In this document: positions 25,435-34,194 of the stretch, piece after piece
How the letters are laid out: each line of letters starts with the position of its first letter
Position numbering within the stretch: position 1 is the first letter of the stretch
Origin: Rhodoplanes azumiensis
Lineage (GTDB): Bacteria; Pseudomonadota; Alphaproteobacteria; Rhizobiales; Xanthobacteraceae
Assembly: GCF_042682915.1 (NCBI RefSeq)
Contig: NZ_JBHUIW010000004.1
Coordinates: 62,001 to 126,000, forward strand
Direction of reading: 5' to 3'
DNA length: 64,000 nt
Translations under genes and position numbers: made by a program
The notes under the pieces: model-generated
The model's database searches: none
Seen by the model: only the letters and a program-made list of their open reading frames with translations
What the model was told of the DNA's origin: nothing

Positions 25435-26337
25435 TCACCCCTGACGCGTGCGCTGGCGGCGGATGTGCTCGATGATCGCCGAATTGTCCCAGTCGCCCTC
25501 GCCGGCCGCGATGCAGCCGGCCATCGCCTCGGCATAGGCGGCCGCGAAGGGCAGCGCCTGGCCGTGCTCGCGGGCCGTGCCGAGGATCAGGGCGAAGTCC
25601 TTGGCGGACTGCGCCACCTTGCCGGCGGTGGCGAAGTCGCGCGTGATCATCTTGCGACCCTTGACGTCCATGGCCTGCGAATAGGCGGCGGAGTTGCGCG
25701 CCGCCTCGAAGAAGGCGTCGAGCGGCAGGCCGAGGAGCTCGGCGTAGACGAGCCCCTCGGCGAGCGCCGCGCGGTTGAGGCCGAGAATCAGGTTGGTGGC
25801 GAGCTTCGCCTTGGCGCCGTTGCCGACCGGGCCGAGATGGAAGGACTTGGCGCAGACCGCCGCGACGATGTCCTTTGCCGAATCCAGCGCCGCCGCCTCG
25901 CCGCCGACCAGACACACCGCCTCGCCGCGCGCGACCTGATCGCTCGCCCCCGACAGCGGCGTCTCCAGGAAGCCGAGTCCTGTCGGCACGAGCCGCGCCG
26001 CGAGCGCCGCCATGCGGTCGGGATCGCAGGTCGCGAAGTTGAGGACGAGGCGGGTGCGGCGCGACGCCGGGTCGACCGACAGGAGCCCGCCCTCGCCCTC
26101 GATCACGCTCTCGACCTGATCGCTGTTGAACACCGCGATCAGCACGCGCTCGCAGCGCCGCGCGATCTCCGCGACCGTATCGACCGCGATGCCGCCGAGC
26201 CCGGCGAGGCGGGTGCGGGCGTCGGCCGCGATGTCGGTACCGACCACGGCGAAGCCGGCGCCGAGCAGACGCTGCGCCAGCGCCGTGCCGATGAGACCGA
26301 GGCCGATCAGGCCGACCGGCATGCGCGAATCCTGCAT
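25435..26337 (-). CDS. NAD(P)-dependent beta-hydroxyacid dehydrogenase family protein
   Basis: 300 residues of the 3-hydroxyisobutyrate/tartronate semialdehyde reductase family. Rossmann motif GLIGLGLIGTALAQRL at about 9-24, a substrate loop ETPLSGASDQVARGEAVCLVGG (in parts), and the catalytic-lysine helix GNGAKAKLATNLILGLNRAALAEG. Substrate is not predictable by eye. It lies 206 bases upstream of atzF on the same strand, so a shared transcript is possible. The gap between them contains a degenerate palindrome but no gene. Confidence 0.85.
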   Translation of the reverse strand: MQDSRMPVGLIGLGLIGTALAQRLLGAGFAVVGTDIAADARTRLAGLGGIAVDTVAEIARRCERVLIAVFNSDQVESVIEGEGGLLSVDPASRRTRLVLNFATCDPDRMAALAARLVPTGLGFLETPLSGASDQVARGEAVCLVGGEAAALDSAKDIVAAVCAKSFHLGPVGNGAKAKLATNLILGLNRAALAEGLVYAELLGLPLDAFFEAARNSAAYSQAMDVKGRKMITRDFATAGKVAQSAKDFALILGTAREHGQALPFAAAYAEAMAGCIAAGEGDWDNSAIIEHIRRQRTRQG

Positions 26338-26525
26338 GGTGAGATCCTGACGATGGGACGGGGCTGTAAGGAAACGACGCGGACGGGGTCGAGGCGAGGC
26401 GGGTCGTCGCGACCCGGAGGTCGCCGACGCCGGCCCCTGTTCTAACGCGTCGCATCGGGCTTGTCAGCGACGGCGCGTCAGGTGCCGACCGGCCGGCCGG
26501 CGGAGCCCTCGGATCGCGAAGACGC

Positions 26526-29210
26526 TCAGCCGTGATGGCTGCGCTCGCCGTTGCCGCGCCGCGAGAAGTCGATGCGGTCGGCCGGCTGCGGCGTGCTGAA
26601 CAAATAGCCCTGCGCTTGGCTGCAACCGGCCGCCTGGACGAGGCGGAACTGCTCCCAGGTCTCGACGCCTTCGGCCGTGGTCGCCATGTCGAGGGCGTGG
26701 GCGAGGCCGGTGACGGCGCTGACGATGGTGGCGCAATCGGTGCGCTGCGTCATCTCGCTCACGAAGCCGCGGTCGATCTTGATCTTGGAGAACGGGAACA
26801 GTCGCAGATAGCTCAACGACGAGTAGCCGACGCCGAAATCGTCGAGCACGATGTTGATACCGAGCCCGGCGAGCTCGGTCAGCATGCCCGTGATGGCGGC
26901 GTTCTTCTGAAGCAGCACCGATTCGGTGATCTCGATCTCCAGCCGCGCCGGCGGCAGGCCGGCGGTCGCGAGGATGCCGCGCACCATCGGCACCAGGCCC
27001 GGATCGCGGAACTGCACGAGCGAGAGGTTGACGGCGATCTTGATGTGCTCCGGCCACGCCATCGCATCCGCGCAGGCGCGGCGCAGAATCCATTCGCCGA
27101 TCGCCATGATCGCGCCGGTGTCCTCGGCGATCGGGATGAAGCGGTCCGGCGGCAGGATCCCGAAGACGGGGTGATGCCAGCGCACCAGCGCCTCGACCCC
27201 GCACGGCATGCGGGTGCCGACGTCGACGATGATCTGATAATGGACGTCGAGCTCGCCACGGGCGAGGGCGTTGCGCAGGTCGATCTCCAGCACGTGCTGC
27301 ATGCGGGCCTGTGCGTCCATCTCGGCCTCGAAGAACCGGACGCAGTGCCGACCCGCCGCCTTGGCCCGGTAGAGGGCAAGGTCGGCGTTCTTCAACAGCG
27401 TCGAGGTGTCGTCGCCATCCTCCGGGGCGAGCGCGATGCCGGCGCTGATGCCGATGCCGATGCGGCTACCGTCGACGTCGTAGGGCGCGCCGACGACGTC
27501 GAGCAGCGTGTCGGCGAGCTGCGCCGCGGCGCCGCGGCGGTCGCCGCCGCCGGGCATCAGGATGGCGAACTCGTCGCCGCCGAGGCGGCCGACCGTGCAG
27601 TCCTCCGGCACGTGCTTGCGCAGCCGCTCGGCCACCGCCCTGAGCAGTGCGTCGCCGACCGGATGGCCGAGCGAATCGTTGACCGCCTTGAACAGGTCGA
27701 GATCGAAGATGAACAGGGCGAATCCCTCGCCGGTGTCGTGCAGGCGGGCGAAGGCCTCGTCCATGCGCTCGCTGAACAACAGCCGGTTGGCGAGGTCGGT
27801 GAGCGCGTCGTGACGCGCCATGTGAGCGATGCGCCGGGCCGCCCGCTGGCGCTCGGTGACGTCCTCGTGGGTGGCCACCCAGCCGCCGTCCGGCGTCGCC
27901 TGATTGAGCACCGCGACGATGCGGCCGTCGGGCAGCTCGGTCTGCATGTAGATGCGGGTGCCGTCGCTGAGGCGGTCGAGCAGGCGGGCCCGATAATCGG
28001 CGATGTCGCCCATGAATGTGCCGGCGGCGAGGCGGCGGGCGAGGAGCTGGTCGAGCGTGGTGCCGGCCGGCGCATCGTAGGGCGTCAGCCCGTACATGCG
28101 CAGGTAGCGCTCGTTGCAGATCACCAGGCGCTGATCGCTGTCGAACATGCACAGGCCCTGCGACATGTTGTTGAGCGCCGTATCGAGCCGCGCATTGACC
28201 CGCTTGAGCTCCGCCGACGTCGCGGCGAGCGAGGATTCCGAGCGGGTCAGCCGGCGGAACTGGAGAATCAGGGCGCGCAGCAGCATCACGGCGGAGAGAA
28301 CGGCGAGCAGAGTCGCGATCGCGATCAGCACGGCGCGACGCCGCCACGCCTCGAGCACCAGGTTCTCCGACACGGCGATGTCGACGACGAGCCGGAAGCG
28401 GTCGAGCGGCTGCACCGACACCCAACGAGGCTCCGGATCGAAGAAGCCGCCGCCCAGAAACGAGCCCCCGCCCTCCGCGACCACGCGGTACCACGGGGAG
28501 GTCGAGGGCAGCCGCTCGCCGGCCCAGCGGCGCGGATCCGGGAAGCGGGCCAGGATGGTTCCGTCGGTGCGGACGAGCAGGAAGGTGCGGCCGGTCAGGC
28601 TGGCGATCGAGCGCCAGATCCGCTCGAAATAGGCGATCTCGAAGCCGGCCGTGACGACGCCGAGATACTCGCCGCGATCGCTCACGATCGCCTTGCTGAA
28701 ATAGATCGTGGTCTCGCCGGTGACGCGGCTCACCAGTGGCGTGCTGACGAACAGCGCGTCGGACGGCTTGCCGCCGAACGTGGTGACGTATTCGCGGTCG
28801 CCGAGATTCATCGTGAGCGGCGGCCACGCCCGGGTCGTGTTGACGGTCTCGCCGTCACGGTTGGTGATCGTGATCACGGCGCGGCCGGGCAGCCGGCGGA
28901 GACGATCGTTGAGCGTCTGGAACACCACCTCGGAGCCGAAGTGGCGGCGAAACGCCTCCTCGCTGTCGATGTGCACCGCGGCGGCGCGCTCGCGAACCTC
29001 GTCGAGAATGTCGACGAGCGGCTCAACCGCCCCGGCGATCTGATCGCCGATCAGCAGGGCGATGTTCTCCGAGTCGCGCACCGATACGCGGATCGCGTCC
29101 GACCTGAGACCCCAGACGGTCAGGCCGATCGCCAGAAGCCCGATTCCGATCAGGGCTCCGGCGACCGCGATCAGCGCATGGAACGGCAGAACGAGTCCGC
29201 GCGCCTTCAT
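26526..29210 (-). CDS. Membrane-bound cyclic-di-GMP enzyme: Cache-PAS-GGDEF-EAL
   Basis: 894-residue sensor/signalling protein. Membrane helix at about 10-33, periplasmic Cache-like sensor (about 40-300), second helix at about 303-325, a PAS domain (about 345-455, with LDTALNNMSQGLCMFD), then GGDEF (GGDEF at 544-548, intact) and EAL (E673-A674-L675 in VEALVRWHHP; DDFGVGYSSLSYL intact) domains. Both active-site motifs are preserved, so it may both make and degrade cyclic di-GMP; which dominates cannot be told. Transcribed alone or with nothing obvious; upstream gap to the next gene is about 180 bases without visible features. Confidence 0.92.
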   Translation of the reverse strand: MKARGLVLPFHALIAVAGALIGIGLLAIGLTVWGLRSDAIRVSVRDSENIALLIGDQIAGAVEPLVDILDEVRERAAAVHIDSEEAFRRHFGSEVVFQTLNDRLRRLPGRAVITITNRDGETVNTTRAWPPLTMNLGDREYVTTFGGKPSDALFVSTPLVSRVTGETTIYFSKAIVSDRGEYLGVVTAGFEIAYFERIWRSIASLTGRTFLLVRTDGTILARFPDPRRWAGERLPSTSPWYRVVAEGGGSFLGGGFFDPEPRWVSVQPLDRFRLVVDIAVSENLVLEAWRRRAVLIAIATLLAVLSAVMLLRALILQFRRLTRSESSLAATSAELKRVNARLDTALNNMSQGLCMFDSDQRLVICNERYLRMYGLTPYDAPAGTTLDQLLARRLAAGTFMGDIADYRARLLDRLSDGTRIYMQTELPDGRIVAVLNQATPDGGWVATHEDVTERQRAARRIAHMARHDALTDLANRLLFSERMDEAFARLHDTGEGFALFIFDLDLFKAVNDSLGHPVGDALLRAVAERLRKHVPEDCTVGRLGGDEFAILMPGGGDRRGAAAQLADTLLDVVGAPYDVDGSRIGIGISAGIALAPEDGDDTSTLLKNADLALYRAKAAGRHCVRFFEAEMDAQARMQHVLEIDLRNALARGELDVHYQIIVDVGTRMPCGVEALVRWHHPVFGILPPDRFIPIAEDTGAIMAIGEWILRRACADAMAWPEHIKIAVNLSLVQFRDPGLVPMVRGILATAGLPPARLEIEITESVLLQKNAAITGMLTELAGLGINIVLDDFGVGYSSLSYLRLFPFSKIKIDRGFVSEMTQRTDCATIVSAVTGLAHALDMATTAEGVETWEQFRLVQAAGCSQAQGYLFSTPQPADRIDFSRRGNGERSHHG

Positions 29211-29392
29211 GTGGTCCCCACCAACACTCGGCCTATTCTGGACGGCGAAGGTGGAGGAATCGACTCAACTCCCGGTATTTTCTCGTCGGCCGTTACCGGA
29301 AGGTTAATCACGCGGGTGAGCCGGGCGAAGCCGATCTCCCATCATCCGAGGCCGCGAACGATCGCCTCTCGCGCGATCTCGGTGAAGACTTC

Positions 29393-30172
29393 TCATTTCA
29401 CGGGAAAATCCCACACCCGCAGCGGTGGCGTCGGCCCGCCATAGTCGAAATGCCACCACTCGAGGCGGTAGTTGCGGAAGCCTTCCGCCGCCAGCGCGCC
29501 GACCAACCGGTCGCGATTCGCCCGCGCCGCGGGTGCGACCCGGGCGGCCGTCGCGCTCGCCGCCGCCGAGCAATCGTAGGCCGTGCCCATGTCGAGGCTC
29601 GACTCGCGCGCTCGCTGCGCGAAGGGGCCGTCGCACGGGCCGGCCTCGCGCGGCGTCGGCAGGTCGGGCTCGTCGGCCCGCACCAGCCCGACATCGACCG
29701 CGATGCCGAGCGAATGGCGGGAGCGCTTGGCGATGTAGCCGAGCGCGAACTGCTGCGACTTGTGGATCGCCGGCGAGAAGATCGGCGCCATGCGGTCGGG
29801 CTCGGGACTCTGCGCCCACGCGACGAAGGCGCGCACCGCCCGCTCCGGCCGATAGCAGTCGTAGACCTTCAGCGAATAACCCTCGGCCAGCAGGCGCGCC
29901 TGGGCGCGGGCGAGCGCGTCGGCGACCGGCCGCAGCAGGATGCATTCGCCGGCCAGATACCCCGGCACGCGCCGTCCGGTGAAGTTGAACGGCCCGGCAT
30001 AACGCATGTCCTGGCGGATCGAGGGATCACGCTCGCGCAGCCGCACGAAGCCCTCCGGCAACCCGGCCGACTGGGCCACGGCCGGCGCGATCGCGCCCGT
30101 CGCCGAGAGCGCCGCCGCGATCGACACGACCGCCGTCACGGCCCCGAGAGACTCCGCCCGTCGCATGCGCAT
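29393..30172 (-). CDS. Periplasmic D-alanyl-D-alanine dipeptidase (VanX/DdpX family)
   Basis: 259 residues with a signal peptide (cleavage near AVA-QS, residue 33). The M15D zinc site is complete: H153 and D160 in SRHSLGIAVD, E238 and H241 in EWWHF, with R108 in DCYRP; spacings equal those of VanX (H116, D123, E181, H184, R71). It would cleave D-Ala-D-Ala in the periplasm, as DdpX/PcgL do to recycle peptidoglycan fragments, not as part of a vancomycin-resistance operon (no vanHA or vanRS nearby). Two bases separate it from the DUF2848 gene, so they are probably co-transcribed. Confidence 0.88.
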   Translation of the reverse strand: MRMRRAESLGAVTAVVSIAAALSATGAIAPAVAQSAGLPEGFVRLRERDPSIRQDMRYAGPFNFTGRRVPGYLAGECILLRPVADALARAQARLLAEGYSLKVYDCYRPERAVRAFVAWAQSPEPDRMAPIFSPAIHKSQQFALGYIAKRSRHSLGIAVDVGLVRADEPDLPTPREAGPCDGPFAQRARESSLDMGTAYDCSAAASATAARVAPAARANRDRLVGALAAEGFRNYRLEWWHFDYGGPTPPLRVWDFPVK

Positions 30173-30174
30173 CC

Positions 30175-30867
30175 TCAGATCCCGGCCGGCAACGCGACGA
30201 CGTCGTAGGCGTGGACGATGCGTCGCTCGCGCTGCGGATCGAACAGCTCGTAGGCGAAGCGCGACGACGGCCGGATGCCGCCGATCGCCGCGAAGGTGCC
30301 GCAGTAGAGCGCCGTGCCCTCCGGCAGATCCTCACGTCCTACGAAGGCGCGCATCAGGTCGCCGGGCGGCAGGATCGCGCCGACCGTGCCTTCCTGATAG
30401 AGGCGCGTCTCGCCGTGCTCGACGATCCAGGAGCGCAGGATCAGCGAGTCCCAATGGTCGGCGACGTCGTCGAAGGCCCACAGGTCGGGCGCGATCGGCT
30501 TGTCGCACATCTGCTTCGCCACGTGCGGCTCGCTGCGCTCGATCCGCCGGTCGGTATGGTCAGAGCCGACCCCGACCCACAGGCCGCGACCGTCGCGCAC
30601 CAGCACCACCTCGACCTCGCCCGACGACTCGCTCCCGACCACCTCGATGGCGTCCGCCGAGGTCAGCCGATGGGTCGAGATGCGCCGGAACTGCGGCGTC
30701 GAGGGCGGGCGCGGAATGCCGAGCGCCTCCATCTCGGCGACGCGCAGATCGCGCCCGGTCGGGTCGCGGCTGGTCCACACCGCGATCACGACGGTACGCA
30801 GCTCGATCGGGCGCCGATCCATGGCGCTGCCGCTCAGCGTCCGGAACGTCAGGGTCTCGGCAGGCAT
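30175..30867 (-). CDS. DUF2848 protein (fumarylacetoacetate-hydrolase-like fold)
   Basis: 230 residues. The FAH-like domain signatures include VGVGSDHTDRRIERS, KQMCDKPIAPDLWAFDDVADHWDSLILRSW (in parts) and LYCGTFAAIGGIRPS. Function unknown; related FAH-fold enzymes hydrolyse or hydrate dicarbonyl carboxylates. Start at the ATG with AGGAC upstream; the frame is open 135 bases further 5' but without a fitting start. Diverges from fmt. Confidence 0.8.
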   Translation of the reverse strand: MPAETLTFRTLSGSAMDRRPIELRTVVIAVWTSRDPTGRDLRVAEMEALGIPRPPSTPQFRRISTHRLTSADAIEVVGSESSGEVEVVLVRDGRGLWVGVGSDHTDRRIERSEPHVAKQMCDKPIAPDLWAFDDVADHWDSLILRSWIVEHGETRLYQEGTVGAILPPGDLMRAFVGREDLPEGTALYCGTFAAIGGIRPSSRFAYELFDPQRERRIVHAYDVVALPAGI

Positions 30868-31140
30868 GTGGTCCTGTCCTGGCTGCCGCCCGGGCGCGGC
30901 CCGGGCGCGTGGTCCGGCACGCCAGCGCGGTCTGCCCAGGTCGCCCGCGGTCGCGGGCCGGATCCCAACCGAACCATAGCCCTTCCCGAAAAGCACCGAC
31001 AACTAAGGGACGTTCCGGGTCGTGATCCGGGCGAGCTCGCGCACCGCGCCGGCGGTCCGGATCAGGGTCGGCACGGCTTGGCTTGCGGCATCCCGTTCGA
31101 CTACGGTCGCGGCGCGCCGTCCCGGCGATTCGGGCTCGTC

Positions 31141-32073
31141 ATGCCGCTCCGCCTCGTCTTCATGGGCACGCCGGATTTCGCCGTGCCGACCTTCCTCGAA
31201 ATCGTCGGTCGCGGCCACGAGGTCGTCGCCGTCTACACGCGCGCGCCGAAACCGGCGGGCCGCGGCATGGCGCTGCAGCCGACCCCGATCGAGGAGGAGG
31301 CGCGCCGCCTCGCCATCCCCGTGCTGACCCCGAAGACGCTGCGCAACGAGGAGGCGCAGGCGACGTTCCGGGCGCACGACGCCGACGCCGCCGTCGTGGT
31401 CGCCTACGGGCTCATCCTGCCGAAGCCGGTGCTCGACGCGCCGCGGCTCGGCTGCTTCAACCTGCATGCCTCGGCGCTGCCGCGCTGGCGCGGCGCCGCG
31501 CCGATCAACCGCGCCGTGATGGCGGGCGATCCCGAGACGGCCGTGATGGTGATGCGCATGGAGGAGGGGCTCGACACCGGCCCGATCGCCATGGCCGAGC
31601 GGCTCGCCATCGCGCCCGACATGACGGCCGGCGACCTGCACGACGCGCTCGCGCGGCTCGGCGCCGACCTGATGGCGCGAGCCCTCGCCGCACTGGAGCG
31701 CGGCCCCCTCGCGCTGACCCCGCAACCCGAAGCGGGCGTCACCTACGCGGCCAAGATCGAGAAGGCGGAAGCCCGCATCGACTGGACGAAGCCGTGGACC
31801 GCCGTGCACGACCACGCCCGCGGCCTGTCGCCGTTTCCCGGCGCCTGGTTCGAACTGCCCGAGGCGAAGGGCCCGGCCCGCATAAAAGTGCTGCGCACGA
31901 CGCGCGGCGACGGATCGGGGCCGCCCGGCACCGTGCTGGACCACCGGCTCACGATCGCGTGCGGCGACGGGGCCGTGCGCATCCTGCAGCTCCAGCGGGC
32001 CGGCCGCCAGCCGATGACGGCGGACGAGTTTCTGCGCGGCACGGCGGTCGAGCCCGGCACCGTGCTCGCGTGA
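31141..32073 (+). CDS. fmt: Methionyl-tRNA formyltransferase
   Basis: Formylates initiator Met-tRNA with 10-formyl-THF. 310 residues: N-terminal formyltransferase core with LVFMGTPDFAVPTFLEI, the catalytic N-H-D set (HASALPRWRGAAPINRAV, then GLDTGPIAMAE), and the Fmt C-terminal domain (from about 205) with AAKIEKAEARIDW and SPFPGAWF. Precedes truA and dapE as in many Hyphomicrobiales; peptide deformylase (def), often adjacent, is not upstream here. Confidence 0.97.
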   Translation: MPLRLVFMGTPDFAVPTFLEIVGRGHEVVAVYTRAPKPAGRGMALQPTPIEEEARRLAIPVLTPKTLRNEEAQATFRAHDADAAVVVAYGLILPKPVLDAPRLGCFNLHASALPRWRGAAPINRAVMAGDPETAVMVMRMEEGLDTGPIAMAERLAIAPDMTAGDLHDALARLGADLMARALAALERGPLALTPQPEAGVTYAAKIEKAEARIDWTKPWTAVHDHARGLSPFPGAWFELPEAKGPARIKVLRTTRGDGSGPPGTVLDHRLTIACGDGAVRILQLQRAGRQPMTADEFLRGTAVEPGTVLA

Positions 32074-32171
32074 ACGGCGTGCTCGCGAGAACGGCGTGCT
32101 GACGTGAACGGTGTGCCGACGTGAACGGTGTGCTGACGTGAACGACTTGCCGGCCTGACGACATGCCGGCC
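32070..32171 (+). repeat. 17-bp tandem repeat, six degenerate copies, between fmt and truA
   Basis: Six consecutive 17-base units start at 32070, 32087, 32104, 32121, 32138 and 32155. The unit is close to GTGAACGGTGTGCTGAC; units three and four differ at one base. The fmt stop codon lies in the first unit, and the preceding 3' end of fmt also resembles it in part (GTGCTCGC). The array spans almost the whole fmt-truA gap. Confidence 0.9.
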
Positions 32172-32183
32172 GAAGGAACCGAA

Positions 32184-32921
32184 ATGCCGCGTTACAAGCT
32201 GACCATCGAATACAACGGCGCGCCCTTCGTCGGCTGGCAGGTCCAGCAGAACGGCGTCTCGGTGCAGGGCGTGCTGGAGGAGGCGTTCGCGGCCTTCGCG
32301 GGCGAGCCCGTGACCGTGAAGGGCGCCGGCCGCACCGACGCCGGCGTCCACGCGCTCGGCCAGGTCGCCCATGTCGATCTGGCGAAGCGCTTCGACACCG
32401 ACACGGTGCGGGACGCGGCGAACGCCCATCTGCGGCCGCATCCGGTCGCCGTGCTCTCCGCCGAGGACGCGGCCGACGACTTCGACGCGCGCTTCTCGGC
32501 GACGCGCCGCCACTACATGTATCGCATCGTCAACCGCCGCGCGCCGCTGGCGCTCGACGAGGATCGCGCCTTCCGGGTGCCGAAGGCGCTCGACGTGCCG
32601 GCCATGCACGCGGCGGCGCAGCGCCTCCTCGGCAGGCACGACTTCACCACGTTCCGGGCGGCCGAGTGCCAGGCGCAGTCGCCCGAGAAGACGCTCGACC
32701 GGCTCGACGTCGACCGCTCCGGCGACGACATCCTGATCACCGCGGTGGCGCGCTCGTTCCTGCATCATCAGGTGCGCTCGATGGTCGGCTCGCTGGTGAT
32801 GGTCGGCGACGGCCGCTGGAGCGGCGACGATCTCTTCGCCGCCCTGATGGCGCGTGACCGCGCCGCCTGCGGGCCGGTCGCCCCGCCCGACGGCCTTTAT
32901 CTGGTCGCCGTGGAGTATTGA
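32184..32921 (+). CDS. truA: tRNA pseudouridine(38-40) synthase TruA
   Basis: Converts U38-U40 in the anticodon arm of many tRNAs to pseudouridine. 245 residues: start MPRYKLTIEYNGAPFVGWQVQQN, catalytic aspartate in GAGRTDAGVHALGQVAH, and HHQVRSMVGSLV near the end. The ATG at 32184 was chosen for AAGGAA upstream and the family-typical N-terminus; another in-frame ATG lies at 32163 in the last tandem-repeat unit. Confidence 0.96.
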   Translation: MPRYKLTIEYNGAPFVGWQVQQNGVSVQGVLEEAFAAFAGEPVTVKGAGRTDAGVHALGQVAHVDLAKRFDTDTVRDAANAHLRPHPVAVLSAEDAADDFDARFSATRRHYMYRIVNRRAPLALDEDRAFRVPKALDVPAMHAAAQRLLGRHDFTTFRAAECQAQSPEKTLDRLDVDRSGDDILITAVARSFLHHQVRSMVGSLVMVGDGRWSGDDLFAALMARDRAACGPVAPPDGLYLVAVEY

Positions 32922-32929
32922 GCACCGCC

Positions 32930-33031
32930 GTCGTTCCGGGGCGCCGCGCAGCGGCGAACCCGGAATCCAATCGCAAACTCGGAGTATGTCGCTGGATTCC
33001 GGGTTCGCGCCTTCGGCGCGCCCCGGAATGA
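32930..33031. repeat. Palindromic intergenic repeat, family C (copy 1)
   Basis: CGTCGTTCCGGGGCGCC, GCGCAGCGGCGAACCCGGAA and TCCAATCG on the left, mirrored by GCTGGATTCCGGGTTCGCG, CCTTCGGCGCG and CCCCGGAATGACCA on the right. Lies between the convergent truA and dapE 3' ends. Related copies at 34675-34780, 41343-41432 and a short one at 58067-58107. Confidence 0.8.
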
Positions 33032-33034
33032 CCA

Positions 33035-34189
33035 TCACCCGAAATACCGCACAAAAATCTCACGATAGATCGCGGTGAGGGCGATCAGGTCCGCCACCGG
33101 CACGCGCTCGTCGATGCCGTGCATCGAGGCGTTGACCAGGCCGAACTCGACCACCGGGCAGTAATTCTTGATGAAGCGCGCGTCCGACGTGCCGCCCGAG
33201 GTCGAGAGCTCGGCCTGACGCCCGGTGACGGACGTGATCACGTCGCCGACCAGAGTCACGAACGGACCCGGCGCGGTGAGGAACGCCTCGGCGTTGGACG
33301 GCTCCCAATCGATACGGAACCGTGCACCCTGCGCGGCGGCCGCGGCGCGCGCCTCGATCAGGGCGCGCAGCGAGCCTTGCGTATGCAGATCGTTGAAGCG
33401 GATGTTGAAGCGCGCCCGCGCCTCGGCCGGGATCACGTTGACGGTCTTGTTGCCGACGTCGATCGAGGTGAACTCGAGATTGGACGGGTCGAAGTGATCG
33501 GTGCCGGCGTCCAGCGGCTCGGCGAGCAGGGCCGCGACCATGCGCACGACGGACCGTACCGGATTGTCGGCAAGATGCGGATAGGCGACGTGGCCTTGCG
33601 TGCCGGTCACGACCAGGGTGCCGTTCTGCGACCCGCGCCGGCCGATCTTGATCATGTCCCCGAGCGTCTCGGGGTTCGTGGGCTCACCCAGGATGCAGTG
33701 GTCGAACTTTTCGCCGCGCTCGGCCGCCCACTTCAAGAGCTTCACGCTGCCGTTGACGGCGACGCCCTCCTCGTCGCCGGTGAGCAGGAACGACAGCGTG
33801 CCCTTCGGCCGACCGCCGTTCGCGGCGAGATGATCGAGTGCGGCGGCGAGCGCGCAGGCGACCGCGCCCTTCATGTCGACGGCGCCGCGGCCGTAGAGAA
33901 CCCCGTCCGCCACGTCCCCGGCGAAAGGCGGGTGCGTCCATTGCGCCTCGTCGCCCGGCGGCACCACGTCGGTGTGGCCGGCGAAGACGAGATGCGGGCC
34001 GCCGTGGCCGATGCGAGCGTGGAGATTCTGAACGGCCGCGTGGCCGGGCTCGGAGAACACCGGCCGCTCGACCGTGAACCCGGCGCGCGAAAGAATGTCG
34101 GCGACGAGCGCCAGCGCGCCGCCCTCGGCCGGCGTCACCGACGGGCAGCGCAGGAGATCACGGGCGATGGCGACGACGTCGGCCGGCAT
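33035..34189 (-). CDS. dapE: Succinyl-diaminopimelate desuccinylase
   Basis: M20 metallopeptidase-family enzyme hydrolysing N-succinyl-LL-diaminopimelate in lysine/peptidoglycan precursor synthesis. 384 residues: LVFAGHTDVVPPGDEAQW (metal His and Asp), GRGAVDMKGAV, LTGDEEGVAVNG (catalytic Glu), LGEPTNPE, and a dimerisation domain with GTQGHVAYPHLADNP. TSGGTSDARFIKNYCPVVEFGLVN near the C-terminus carries the last metal/substrate contacts. Start ATG chosen at the family N-terminus, five bases after the DUF805 stop. Confidence 0.96.
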   Translation of the reverse strand: MPADVVAIARDLLRCPSVTPAEGGALALVADILSRAGFTVERPVFSEPGHAAVQNLHARIGHGGPHLVFAGHTDVVPPGDEAQWTHPPFAGDVADGVLYGRGAVDMKGAVACALAAALDHLAANGGRPKGTLSFLLTGDEEGVAVNGSVKLLKWAAERGEKFDHCILGEPTNPETLGDMIKIGRRGSQNGTLVVTGTQGHVAYPHLADNPVRSVVRMVAALLAEPLDAGTDHFDPSNLEFTSIDVGNKTVNVIPAEARARFNIRFNDLHTQGSLRALIEARAAAAAQGARFRIDWEPSNAEAFLTAPGPFVTLVGDVITSVTGRQAELSTSGGTSDARFIKNYCPVVEFGLVNASMHGIDERVPVADLIALTAIYREIFVRYFG

Positions 34190-34194
34190 GGTTG

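Noticed and set aside
26532..29444. 970-residue antisense frame opposite the GGDEF-EAL gene
   Set aside because: Codon-complement shadow of a certain gene with no recognisable domain.
29393..30172. Vancomycin-resistance gene vanX
   Set aside because: Active-site pattern fits VanX, but no vanH, vanA/B or vanRS genes are near and the protein has a signal peptide, so a periplasmic recycling dipeptidase is more likely.
31141..32073. Missing def upstream of fmt as sign of a rearrangement
   Set aside because: def is not always adjacent to fmt, and nothing at 30868-31140 looks like a remnant; the absence alone is not evidence.
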